From Alkalimonas sp. (lineage in GTDB: Bacteria; Pseudomonadota; Gammaproteobacteria; Enterobacterales; Alteromonadaceae), in contig SKGJ01000435.1 in the NCBI GenBank assembly GCA_007117525.1, positions 1-10,693 of the forward strand: a DNA stretch of 10,693 nt, in the 5' to 3' direction. Positions 1-6,734 of the stretch are shown piece after piece. The notes under the pieces are model-generated. The model was given only the letters and a program-made list of their open reading frames with translations. It searched no databases and had not been told where the DNA came from. Numbering within the stretch: the first letter of the stretch is position 1; each line of letters starts with the position of its first letter. A program made the translations under genes and the position numbers.

Positions 1-213
1 GGGGTTTTTTATGCTTACAGCAAAAGTTGCTTCAAAATACAAACAACAAACACACATCGGGCTCTTTTCTTTTATACTCAGGGAATCGGAGGTAAGGCAT
101 TACGGCCATCAGTGCACTTCGACTGGCTTAATTATTTGGTGTCAAACCATTCCCTGCATGAATGCAGCAGGCTTAATGTTCACCGACGCAGGCAGCCAGC
201 AGCCTTGATAAAG

Positions 214-218
214 AAGGA
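214..218 (+). promoter_or_regulatory. Shine-Dalgarno for the TTG-started SDR gene
   Basis: AAGGA lies nine bases before the TTG at 228. It supports a TTG start, since no other start codon is usable without losing the nucleotide-binding motif. Confidence 0.6.
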
Positions 219-227
219 ATCCAAGTT

Positions 228-1025
228 TTGAGATTAAAGGGAAAAGTAGCGTTAGTCACCGGCGCTGCCAGAGGCATTGGTGAGTCGATTGCCCGGCACT
301 TTGCAGCGGAAGGCGCTTTTGTTTACGTCACGGATACTGATCAGGGCAATGGGCAGCAGGTAGCATCCTCCCTTGGTTCACCTGGCAGCTTTGCCTTGCT
401 GGATGTCCGTGATGAAGCGGCCTGGCAACAGCTGACGGCAACCATTGTCGAGACGCATGGCCGGCTCGATATTGTGGTCAACAATGCCGGAATTACCGGC
501 TTTGAAGACGGCTTTGTGCCGCATGATCCAGAGCACGCAACGTTAGAAGCCTGGCGCAAGGTGCATGAGACAAATCTCGATGGGGTGTTTTTAGGCTGTA
601 AGTACGCGATCAAAGCCATGCGTGCCACGGGTGAGGGATCCATCATCAATATCTCATCACGCTCTGGCATCGTCGGCATACCAACGGCTTCAGCCTATGC
701 CTCCAGTAAAGCGGCTGTGCGGAATCATACCAAAAGTGTGGCCTTGTACTGTGCGCAGCAGAACCTGAAGGTGCGCTGCAACTCCATTCATCCGGCTGCC
801 ATTCTGACGCCAATGTGGGAGCCGATGTTGGGCGATGGCCCAGAGCGGGAGGCAACTATGGCTGCTTTCGTTCAGGATACGCCGCTTAGGCGATTTGGTT
901 TGCCAAAGGAGGTGTCTGCTGTTGCCGTAATGCTGGCCTCCGACGAATCCGGCTATCTGACCGGGACAGAGATCAACATTGATGGTGGCATTCTCGCAGG
1001 CTCGGCAGGCGCGCCCGCTCAATGA
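228..1025 (+). CDS. SDR-family NAD-dependent dehydrogenase, substrate unknown
   Basis: A classical short-chain dehydrogenase/reductase of 265 residues, a normal length for the family, presumably cytoplasmic and tetrameric. The single Rossmann domain shows the TGAARGIG nucleotide-binding motif at 11-18, an acidic residue (D36) at the end of strand beta-2 that favours NAD(H) over NADP(H), DVR at 59-61, NNAG at 85-88, N116, S144, and the YASSK catalytic motif with Y157 and K161. [10 protein letters not shown] near the C-terminus is the usual last strand. It resembles proteins annotated as cyclopentanol or glucose dehydrogenase-like SDRs, but such names rarely predict the substrate, so none is given. 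The start is TTG at 228: a Shine-Dalgarno AAGGA at 214-218 sits nine bases upstream, no ATG or GTG lies upstream in frame, and the next Met is far inside the fold. It appears monocistronic, 121 bases before pssA. Confidence 0.93.
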   Translation: MRLKGKVALVTGAARGIGESIARHFAAEGAFVYVTDTDQGNGQQVASSLGSPGSFALLDVRDEAAWQQLTATIVETHGRLDIVVNNAGITGFEDGFVPHDPEHATLEAWRKVHETNLDGVFLGCKYAIKAMRATGEGSIINISSRSGIVGIPTASAYASSKAAVRNHTKSVALYCAQQNLKVRCNSIHPAAILTPMWEPMLGDGPEREATMAAFVQDTPLRRFGLPKEVSAVAVMLASDESGYLTGTEINIDGGILAGSAGAPAQ

Positions 1026-1146
1026 TGTCGAGCTCTGCGTATAGTTGGGTATCTTTCAGGCTGACGAGCGGCTTTTCTTTTGCGTTTTTCCGATCCGTGC
1101 TACATTAACGGCATAATCTTTCAGACTATTCTGCTGCCAGGACTTT

Positions 1147-1980
1147 ATGACAGAACCGGTTAAACCTGAATCTCAGCCGCGTAAAGGCATCTATTTACTG
1201 CCAAATTTACTCACTACCGGCGGCTTGTTCTCCGGCTTTTATGCCATCATTTCATCGATGAACGGCCACTTTGAAGCCGCGGCCATTGCTATTTTTGTAG
1301 CGATGATCTTTGATGGCCTCGATGGCCGGGTAGCGCGCCTGACCAATACCCAAAGCGAGTTTGGCGCCCAGTACGACAGCATGGCCGATATGCTGTCCTT
1401 TGGCATGGCGCCGGCCATGGTGATGTACAACTGGGCACTGTCGGATACCGGTAAATTTGGCTGGTTGGCGGCTTTTTTGTTTGTCGCTTGCGCCGCCCTG
1501 CGATTGGCGCGCTTTAACGCCAACTTGTCGGTGACCGATGGACGTTTCTTTCAGGGGTTGGCCAGCCCTGCCTCAGCGGCCTTGCTGGCCGGTCTGGTCT
1601 GGACCGGTGCTTACTACGAGCTGGATGGCCAGGGCTTGGGCTTTTTGTTTGGGATTCTGACCATACTTGCTGGCCTGCTGATGGTCAGCAATTTCCGTTA
1701 CCACTCCTTCAAGGATGTAAACTGGCGCGACAAAGTGTCTTTTGTCACCATTTTGCTGGTGGTGCTGATCTTTGTGGTGATAGCGGCACGACCCGCTGAA
1801 ATGTTGCTGCTGATTTTCCTGTTGTATGCCTGCTCAGGCCCCATTACCACCATTCGCTCGGTCAACAAGTTGAAGCTTGAGCACGTGGTGGGGGATGTTA
1901 ATCCAACTGATTTTGAAGAGCCTCAGGCAGAAGAATCAAACAGCGAGCAAGACACGCAACAGCAAGAAACCAAGGGATAA
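1147..1980 (+). CDS. pssA: CDP-diacylglycerol--serine O-phosphatidyltransferase
   Basis: Integral inner-membrane enzyme that transfers phosphatidyl from CDP-diacylglycerol to L-serine, giving phosphatidylserine, the precursor of phosphatidylethanolamine. This is the CDP-alcohol phosphatidyltransferase (type II) form, not the unrelated E. coli-type PssA. The signature DxxDGxxAR(8)GxxxDxxxD is complete: D56, D59, G60, A63, R64, G73, D77 and D81. These aspartates bind metal and the CDP group. Hydrophobic segments lie at roughly 20-55, 85-125, 137-157, 163-183 and 197-230. The tail from about 252 to 277 is hydrophilic, rich in Glu and Gln, and looks disordered. The 277-residue length is typical for proteobacterial members. 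The ATG at 1147 has AGGA at 1139-1142, a short spacing of four bases. The gene starts 121 bases after the SDR and probably has its own promoter, although I see only a weak -10-like CATAAT at 1112-1117. Confidence 0.94.
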   Translation: MTEPVKPESQPRKGIYLLPNLLTTGGLFSGFYAIISSMNGHFEAAAIAIFVAMIFDGLDGRVARLTNTQSEFGAQYDSMADMLSFGMAPAMVMYNWALSDTGKFGWLAAFLFVACAALRLARFNANLSVTDGRFFQGLASPASAALLAGLVWTGAYYELDGQGLGFLFGILTILAGLLMVSNFRYHSFKDVNWRDKVSFVTILLVVLIFVVIAARPAEMLLLIFLLYACSGPITTIRSVNKLKLEHVVGDVNPTDFEEPQAEESNSEQDTQQQETKG

Positions 1981-1994
1981 AGCGTCGTGATGCC

Positions 1995-2023
1995 TTGTCG
2001 CGGCCTTGTTTCCAAAGTAGAGT
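1995..2023 (+). promoter_or_regulatory. weak candidate promoter for gshA
   Basis: TTGTCG (1995-2000) and TAGAGT (2018-2023) are 17 bases apart and each matches the sigma-70 consensus at four of six positions. A match of this quality is common by chance. It would conflict with the leader-peptide reading of the same bases. Confidence 0.22.
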
Positions 2024-2025
2024 AA

Positions 2026-2046
2026 GCGGCAGGCTTGTCCTGTCGC
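2026..2046 (+). other. hairpin in the pssA-gshA gap, no T-tract
   Basis: GCGGCAGG (2026-2033) pairs with CCTGTCGC (2039-2046), eight base pairs including one G-U, around a five-base loop. No T-run follows, so it is not a standard terminator. It begins directly after the stop codon of a short ORF (1987/1990-2025) and ends 37 bases before the gshA start. It could protect or cap the pssA mRNA, or affect gshA expression. The role is unknown. Confidence 0.45.
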
Positions 2047-2069
2047 TCCGTAATGCGAGCCTTCAATTG

Positions 2070-2077
2070 AGGAAGGG
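2070..2077 (+). promoter_or_regulatory. Shine-Dalgarno for the TTG-started gshA
   Basis: AGGAAGGG is a strong purine-rich site six bases before TTG at 2084. It fixes the gshA start, as there is no in-frame ATG nearby on either side. Confidence 0.65.
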
Positions 2078-2083
2078 TATCCG

Positions 2084-3670
2084 TTGAACTCATTGCTTTC
2101 ACAACGTCTGGCAGCGCTCTCTGCTGCCGAACATCTTAGCAGCATTCGTGGTATCCAGCGTGGACTGGAGCGCGAGTGCCTTCGCATTCAGCCCAATGGC
2201 ACCTTAGCGCAAACCGGGCATCAGCCGGAGCTGGGAGCTGCTTTGACCCACCCGCTGATCACCACGGATTTTTCCGAATCGCTGCTGGAATTTATCACCC
2301 CGGTCTCGACAGAGATCGAGACCACCTTAAGCCAGCTGGCCGATATCCATACCTTTACCCTGAAGCAACTGGGTGAGGAGCGATTGTGGCCCCTGAGCAT
2401 GCCGTGCTACATCGCCCATGAAGATGAAATCCGACTGGCGCAGTACGGTAGCTCCAATGTTGGCCGGATGAAAACCCTGTATCGCCAGGGATTAAAGCGC
2501 CGTTACGGCAGCATGATGCAGGCCATCAGTGGGGTCCACTTTAACTTTTCGTTTCCAGCTGGCTTTTGGCAGCACTACGCTGCTGTTTTAGGGCAGCCCG
2601 AAGTTGAGCAAGATTTTATTTCCGCGCAGTACCTAGCCTTGGTGCGCAACTACAAGCGCATGGCTTGGCTTATTGTGTACTTGTTTGGTGCCTCGCCTGC
2701 GCTGTGCAGCTCTTTTTTGCAGGGGCGGGACAGCAAATACCCATTTCAGCAATTGGGCAAGGGCAGCTTGTACTTGCCTTATGCCACCTCACTGCGGATG
2801 AGCGATTTGGGCTACACCAACAGCGCCCAGTCGCGGCTCAAGGTCACCTACAACTCGCTGGATGAGTACATTGCCGGTTTGCATCAGGCCATTACCATGC
2901 CATCGGAGGAGTACGCCGATATCCCTTGCTCGGCTGAGCAGGGATTTCAGCAGCTGAACAGCAATATTTTGCAAATCGAAAACGAGTTTTACTCGACCAT
3001 TCGGCCCAAGCAGACCACTCAAAGTGGCGAGCGGCCGACCTGCGCCCTGGCTGCGCGCGGCGTAGAGTACATTGAAGTACGGGCGCTGGATGTCAATCCA
3101 TTCAGTCCGCTTGGGGTAAGCGCCGAGCAAATGCGCTTTTTGGATGTGTTTTTGTGCTATTGCCTGCTGCTGGAAAGCCCTGAGCTGAGCCATGACGATC
3201 AGCTGGTGACCGAGCAGAACCTGAAAAAAGTCGTGACCGATGGCCGCCGGCAAAATCTGGAGCTGCAGCAGCAGGGGCAGCCGCGCTTGATGCAGGACTG
3301 GGCTGAAGAAATTTTTGCTGATTTAACGGCTGTAGCGGCCTGGCTGGATCAGGCCTATGGTAGCAGTAGCTATCAGGACACGGTCAAAGGATTTTACCTT
3401 AGCCTGCTGGACCCGGCTCAGACCTACTCCGGTCGCTTGCTTCAGCTGCTGTTAAGCAAGCAACAGGACAATGGTCCTTTTGCATTGCAGTTGGCAGAGC
3501 AGTACCGCAGTCAGTTGCTGGCGCGGGATTATCAGCAGTACGATGACGCTGCCATGCAGGCGATGGCCGCTCAGTCGCATCGGCAGCAAGCCTCGGTAGA
3601 GGCAGCAGATACCTTGAGTTTTGAGCAGTACTTGCAGGATTACTTTGCACCCAAGCCTTGTTCGTTGTAG
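2084..3670 (+). CDS. gshA: glutamate--cysteine ligase, E. coli GshA type
   Basis: Cytoplasmic, ATP- and Mg-dependent ligase that joins the gamma-carboxyl of glutamate to cysteine, the first and rate-limiting step of glutathione synthesis. The 528 residues align end to end with E. coli GshA (518). The N-terminal block carries GLEREC with E29 and E31, then LAQTGH at 41-46 and TDFSESLLEFITPV with E65 and E69, which correspond to the metal- and ATP-binding acidic residues. The family blocks WPLSMPCYIA, ISGVHFNFS, YLFGASPALCSSFLQG, LPYATSLRMSDLGYTN, IENEFY, IRPK and YIEVRALDVNPFSPLGV follow in the expected order. The C-terminal part is glutamine-rich. In E. coli the enzyme is inhibited by glutathione; nothing here indicates otherwise. 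The start is TTG at 2084 with a strong ribosome-binding site. gshB is not in the window. The 103-base gap after pssA contains a hairpin and a possible short leader ORF. Confidence 0.97.
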   Translation: MNSLLSQRLAALSAAEHLSSIRGIQRGLERECLRIQPNGTLAQTGHQPELGAALTHPLITTDFSESLLEFITPVSTEIETTLSQLADIHTFTLKQLGEERLWPLSMPCYIAHEDEIRLAQYGSSNVGRMKTLYRQGLKRRYGSMMQAISGVHFNFSFPAGFWQHYAAVLGQPEVEQDFISAQYLALVRNYKRMAWLIVYLFGASPALCSSFLQGRDSKYPFQQLGKGSLYLPYATSLRMSDLGYTNSAQSRLKVTYNSLDEYIAGLHQAITMPSEEYADIPCSAEQGFQQLNSNILQIENEFYSTIRPKQTTQSGERPTCALAARGVEYIEVRALDVNPFSPLGVSAEQMRFLDVFLCYCLLLESPELSHDDQLVTEQNLKKVVTDGRRQNLELQQQGQPRLMQDWAEEIFADLTAVAAWLDQAYGSSSYQDTVKGFYLSLLDPAQTYSGRLLQLLLSKQQDNGPFALQLAEQYRSQLLARDYQQYDDAAMQAMAAQSHRQQASVEAADTLSFEQYLQDYFAPKPCSL

Positions 3671-3671
3671 C

Positions 3672-3705
3672 AAAAAAAAGCGGTCACCAGGAGAGGGGTG
3701 ACCGC
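3672..3705 (-). terminator. intrinsic terminator oriented for - strand transcription
   Basis: GCGGTCACC (3680-3688) and GGTGACCGC (3697-3705) form a perfect nine-base-pair stem with an eight-base loop. A run of eight A at 3672-3679 flanks it, so read on the - strand the hairpin is followed at once by eight T, a textbook intrinsic terminator. On the + strand no T-run follows, so it would end gshA transcription poorly, although it may still stabilise the gshA 3' end. The nearest - strand gene upstream is yfjD, whose stop is about 750 bases away. Confidence 0.75.
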
Positions 3706-3790
3706 AGACAGGATTGAAATCCAGGGAAACGTAAAACTCGATTAAGCGTCCTTGCACTTTGTTAGAAGCACCCAACCAGATAAAGTTCAG

Positions 3791-4414
3791 ATGAAAATTA
3801 AAAAACTTTTAATGCCGGTATTTTTTATTGCAACACTGCTGTTGGCCGGTTGCAGTACACCACCACCGCAGAACAGCAGCAATATTTGCGATATCTTTAA
3901 AGAGCACCGCTCCTGGTACCGGGCTGCGGCCAATACCCGTGACACATGGGGCGTGCCGATCCATGTGCCGATGAGCATGATGTTTCAGGAAAGCAGCTTC
4001 CGGCACAATGCCCGGCCGCCGATGCGCTATTTCCTTGGCTTTATTCCCTATGGCCGTGCCAGCTCGGCCTATGGTTACTCTCAGGCCAAAAATGAAACCT
4101 GGGCCGATTACCAGCGCGAAACCAACCGCCGATTCGCCAGTCGCAGCAACTTTGCCGATGCGATGGATTTTATGGGTTGGTACATGGATAAAACCCATCG
4201 GCTGAACGGGGTATCCAAATGGGATGCCTACAATCAGTACCTGAATTACCATGAAGGTTGGGGGGGGTACCGCCGCGGCAGCTACCGGGACAAGGCCTGG
4301 TTGATTGCCGTTGCGCGCCGGGTCGATGACCGAGCACAAATGTACGCGACTCAGTTGGCAAGTTGTGAGCGTGAGCTGCAGCGAGGATGGTTCCGTCGTT
4401 TGATTGGCTTTTAA
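3791..4414 (+). CDS. outer-membrane lipoprotein with SLT-like transglycosylase domain
   Basis: A 207-residue lipoprotein resembling the SLT_4 group of lysozyme-like domains, which are predicted to cleave peptidoglycan glycan strands. The signal peptide has a KIKK start, a hydrophobic core at 6-18 and the lipobox LAGC with the lipidated Cys at 21. Ser at position +2 predicts sorting to the outer membrane. The mature domain shows FQESSF with E67 as the likely catalytic acid, AYGYSQ at 93-98 matching the second lysozyme/SLT motif, and NYHEGWGGY at 152-160 in the place of the third (YNAG-like) motif. C33 and C191 could form a disulfide. ATG at 3791 is chosen because it begins the signal peptide; an in-frame TTG at 3752 would add 13 charged residues and spoil it. 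The Shine-Dalgarno is weak. The gene is alone on its strand and convergent with yfjD. Activity and physiological role are inferred from the fold only. Confidence 0.85.
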   Translation: MKIKKLLMPVFFIATLLLAGCSTPPPQNSSNICDIFKEHRSWYRAAANTRDTWGVPIHVPMSMMFQESSFRHNARPPMRYFLGFIPYGRASSAYGYSQAKNETWADYQRETNRRFASRSNFADAMDFMGWYMDKTHRLNGVSKWDAYNQYLNYHEGWGGYRRGSYRDKAWLIAVARRVDDRAQMYATQLASCERELQRGWFRRLIGF

Positions 4415-4444
4415 TCTAAGCGCGTCCTAACAGCTCGATTGCAG

Positions 4445-4470
4445 AGCGGCGGTTAATCCCGCCGCTTTTT
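4445..4470 (+). terminator. intrinsic terminator of the lipoprotein gene, inside the yfjD 3' end
   Basis: GCGGCGG (4446-4452) pairs with CCGCCGC (4459-4465), seven G-C pairs plus an A-T at the base, with a six-base loop and five T at 4466-4470. It lies 31 bases after the lipoprotein stop. The loop contains the yfjD stop codon, and the 3' arm with the T-run encodes the last YfjD residues (KKRRD). Read on the - strand there is no T-run, so it serves the + strand gene. Confidence 0.8.
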
Positions 4471-5727
4471 GGACAGCGGAAACAGCCGGATAGTTTTAAT
4501 CATGTTGTCTTGCACCTCAACTATTTCCAGCTTGTAATCAGCCAGTTTGAGGCTAAGGCTGCCTTGCGGGATCTCTTCCAGATACTCCAGTACCAGCCCA
4601 TTGAGGGTTTTAGGGCCATTGGTCGGAAAGTTAAGCTGCAACTCCCGGTTCAGGTCGCGCAGGTTGATGCCACCTTCCACCAGCACGGTGCCATCAGGTT
4701 GCGGAATAATTTCTTCGTGATTGTCTTCCAGCGCATCGGTGGTAAAGTCGCCGACCACTTCTTCTAAAATATCTTCCAGCGTAACCAGGCCTTGGATATC
4801 GCCGTACTCATCCACCACCAGACCGATGCGTTCTTTGGAAGCTTGGAATTTGAGGAGCTGAGTGCTCAGCGGCGTGCCCTCGGGTATGTAGTAAATATCC
4901 CGCACCGCCCGCAACAAAGTGGCCTTGCTCAATTGCTTTTTCAGCAAAGGCCGCACCAGATCGCGGGTATTGAGAAAGCCCAGCGCATCGTCGATGGTAT
5001 CGCGGTACAGCAACAAGCGGCTGTGCGGCGAGTTCGCCAGTTGGCGTACCAGCTGCTTCCAGTCGTCGTTGACATCCAGCCCATTGATTTCATTGCGTGG
5101 GATCATGATGTCTTCGACTGTGGCATGCTCCAGATCCAGCACCCCAACCAGCATGTTCTGGTGCTGCTCCGGAATAAGGGCTCCCGCTTCGTGCACCACA
5201 GTACGAAGCTCTTCGGCGCTTAAACTGTTGCCCTGATGCTGCTCGGCGCTGATGCCAAACAACTTCAAAAAGGTATTGGTAATTTGATTCACCAGCCACA
5301 CCACTGGGTACAGCAGCTTGAGCAGGGGCTTTAAAATAAAAGAGCTGGGAAAGGCCACCCGCTCCGGGTGCAGGGCTGCCAGCGTTTTTGGTGTGACTTC
5401 GGCAAACACCAGAATTACCAGCGTCAGGCCAAAGGTGGCCACGGCAATACCAATATCCCCAAACAGCCGCAGACCAATGATGGTAGCGATGGCTGAAGCG
5501 GCGATATTGACCAGGTTGTTGCCAATTAAGATCAGGCCAATCAGCCGATCAGGGCGCTTCAGCAGCTGGCTGACCCGCACCGCGCCTTTGTCCTTTTCAT
5601 TGGCCAGGTGCTTTAACCGGTAGGGATTCACCGACATCATGCCGGTTTCAGAGCCAGAGAAGTACGCGGAAATCAGAATAAGTACGCCAAGAATAATAAA
5701 TAAAGTACTGGTGGCTATCGCGTCCAA
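4453..5727 (-). CDS. yfjD: CNNM/CorB-type inner-membrane protein (HlyC/CorC family)
   Basis: A 424-residue membrane protein of the family that includes E. coli YfjD (CorB) and eukaryotic CNNM proteins, linked to magnesium transport or homeostasis. An N-terminal transmembrane domain (DUF21, about 5-160) holds the conserved SGSETG at 24-29 and FAEVTPKTLA at 108-117. Two CBS domains follow (about 200-262 and 272-328); the second ends in the typical DEYGDIQGLVTLEDILEE pattern at 306-323. A CorC/HlyC C-terminal domain covers about 342-415. Members bind ATP-Mg through the CBS pair; whether they transport Mg directly has been debated. The start is TTG (5725-5727), with a modest AGGTAA site seven bases upstream. 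No ATG lies upstream in frame, and the next Met (30) would delete the first membrane helix. It follows ypjD by 72 bases on the same strand and may also have its own promoter. The + strand terminator of the neighbouring gene overlaps its stop. Confidence 0.93.
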   Translation of the reverse strand: MDAIATSTLFIILGVLILISAYFSGSETGMMSVNPYRLKHLANEKDKGAVRVSQLLKRPDRLIGLILIGNNLVNIAASAIATIIGLRLFGDIGIAVATFGLTLVILVFAEVTPKTLAALHPERVAFPSSFILKPLLKLLYPVVWLVNQITNTFLKLFGISAEQHQGNSLSAEELRTVVHEAGALIPEQHQNMLVGVLDLEHATVEDIMIPRNEINGLDVNDDWKQLVRQLANSPHSRLLLYRDTIDDALGFLNTRDLVRPLLKKQLSKATLLRAVRDIYYIPEGTPLSTQLLKFQASKERIGLVVDEYGDIQGLVTLEDILEEVVGDFTTDALEDNHEEIIPQPDGTVLVEGGINLRDLNRELQLNFPTNGPKTLNGLVLEYLEEIPQGSLSLKLADYKLEIVEVQDNMIKTIRLFPLSKKRRD

Positions 5728-5767
5728 ATCTGAGTTACCTGTATGACCTAAGGGAGTTCGAAAGCAT

Positions 5768-5796
5768 AGTATGGTTGCTGCTTAAGCAGATGTAAA
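5768..5796 (-). promoter_or_regulatory. predicted yfjD promoter with an internal 12-base palindrome
   Basis: On the - strand, TTTACA (5791-5796, five of six to the -35 consensus) and CATACT (5768-5773, four of six to the -10) are separated by 17 bases. The perfect palindrome CTGCTTAAGCAG occupies 5778-5789, wholly within the spacer. The predicted 5' UTR would be about 35 bases. The promoter gives yfjD a possible source of transcription independent of ypjD. The palindrome could be an operator, but this is inference. Confidence 0.5.
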
Positions 5797-5799
5797 ACA

Positions 5800-6606
5800 T
5801 CAAAAGCCACCGTTTAACAGCACTTCACGCACAAAACGGCTGCCAAAATAAGCCAGGGTGAGCAAGATGCTGCCCAGCAGCGTCAGACTGATGGCGGTTT
5901 TACCTCGCCAGCCCAGACGGGCATGGCCCCAGCTGAGCAGGGCAAAGACACCAAAAGCCAGCAAGCTAAGTACATTTTTATGCAGGTTGTGTTTGGCAAA
6001 CCAGTCACCGGTAAACAGGGCTCCGCTGAGCAGAGTGATGCCCAGCAGCAGGGTGCCGATCAGCAGCAAACGGAATTGCAGCACCTCTGCCTGCATCAGT
6101 GGTGGCAACTGCGAGGTCATGCTAAGTGCTTTGTGCTTTAGCTTGTAACTGATGTAACTGACCTGCACGCTGTACAGCGTCGCCAGGATCAGGATGACAT
6201 AGGCAATAAAGGCCACCAGAATGTGCAGCAGCAACATTGGGCTCTGATCAATCTTCACCAGCTGGGTGCCTTGTGGCAGCACCAGCACGCCAAGTTGCAG
6301 TAAAGCTGCCACCCCATAGACCACTGGCAGCAGTAAAATCAGGGGCGAGCGCAATGCTGTCAGAGTGACGGCCATGGTAATCAACCAGCTGACCAGCGAG
6401 CTGACATTGAGCAGACTAAAGTTTTGCCCTTCGGCGGTAAATAAAGCCGCGGACAAATGGATGGCATGCAGCACCAGGCCCAGACAAGCGGCGCTAAAGG
6501 TTAGTTTCAACGCCGGCCCGGCCGGGTGAAACAAACGATTCAAAACTGTGCCCGCAGCCACGGCATAGGCCACCATGGCAAGCAGCGGTAACAACAGCGA
6601 GTGCAT
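5800..6606 (-). CDS. ypjD: CcsA/CcmC-like inner-membrane protein YpjD
   Basis: A 268-residue protein with about eight hydrophobic segments, belonging to the cytochrome c assembly (CcsA/CcmC-like) family and matching E. coli YpjD in length and position beside ffh. Conserved features include H47 and H50, a YVILILATLYS helix after H128, and the C-terminal block SGALFTGDWFAKHNLHK (195-210, containing H209-K210), followed by GHARLGWRGK with H228. The histidines could bind haem as in CcsA. The tryptophan-rich WWD periplasmic motif of true haem-handling proteins is absent, so a cytochrome c role is not shown. The function of the family is poorly defined. I chose ATG at 6604-6606: AGGGA lies nine bases upstream and the protein then begins with a membrane helix. 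An in-frame ORF extends further upstream to 6747 but would add 47 polar residues and cross the promoter. It is first in a - strand pair with yfjD. Confidence 0.88.
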   Translation of the reverse strand: MHSLLLPLLAMVAYAVAAGTVLNRLFHPAGPALKLTFSAACLGLVLHAIHLSAALFTAEGQNFSLLNVSSLVSWLITMAVTLTALRSPLILLLPVVYGVAALLQLGVLVLPQGTQLVKIDQSPMLLLHILVAFIAYVILILATLYSVQVSYISYKLKHKALSMTSQLPPLMQAEVLQFRLLLIGTLLLGITLLSGALFTGDWFAKHNLHKNVLSLLAFGVFALLSWGHARLGWRGKTAISLTLLGSILLTLAYFGSRFVREVLLNGGF

Positions 6607-6639
6607 GCAAAACTTTCCCTGAATTACAGTTAGATAGCC

Positions 6640-6668
6640 ATTGTATTGCAACTTGCCACGAATACCAA
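6640..6668 (-). promoter_or_regulatory. predicted ypjD promoter
   Basis: On the - strand, TTGGTA (6663-6668, four of six) and TACAAT (6640-6645, five of six) are exactly 17 bases apart, giving a 5' UTR of roughly 27 bases before the ATG ending at 6606. Its position excludes the longer upstream ORF start for ypjD. Confidence 0.55.
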
Positions 6669-6734
6669 TGCCTAAAGCGGCATCAGTGATTGTTTCACAG
6701 CACAGCAGCAAGTGAATACGCGCTGGTACGGTGG

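Noticed and set aside
73..78. TATACT as a -10 element for the SDR gene
   Set aside because: No -35-like sequence 15-19 bases upstream, and it would leave a 140-base leader without other support.
154..167. Small hairpin CTGCA-TGAA-TGCAG upstream of the SDR gene
   Set aside because: Only five pairs, no T-run, and no relation to a start site. Expected by chance.
11..208. 65-codon + strand ORF before the SDR gene
   Set aside because: No recognisable domain, unremarkable composition, no convincing ribosome-binding site (only GGGG followed by a T-run). The region looks intergenic.
2789..3253. 154-codon - strand ORF within gshA
   Set aside because: Antisense shadow of strongly conserved GshA sequence.
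3714..3784. Promoter for the lipoprotein gene (TTGAAA at 3714 or TTGCAC at 3752)
   Set aside because: Neither has a -10 at an acceptable distance (spacers of 19-21 bases with poor hexamers). I could not identify a supported promoter.
3809..4339. Long - strand ORF (176 codons) antisense to the lipoprotein gene
   Set aside because: It mirrors the codon pattern of the real gene, has a low-complexity sequence and no domain. The lipoprotein frame has a signal peptide, lipobox and active-site motifs.
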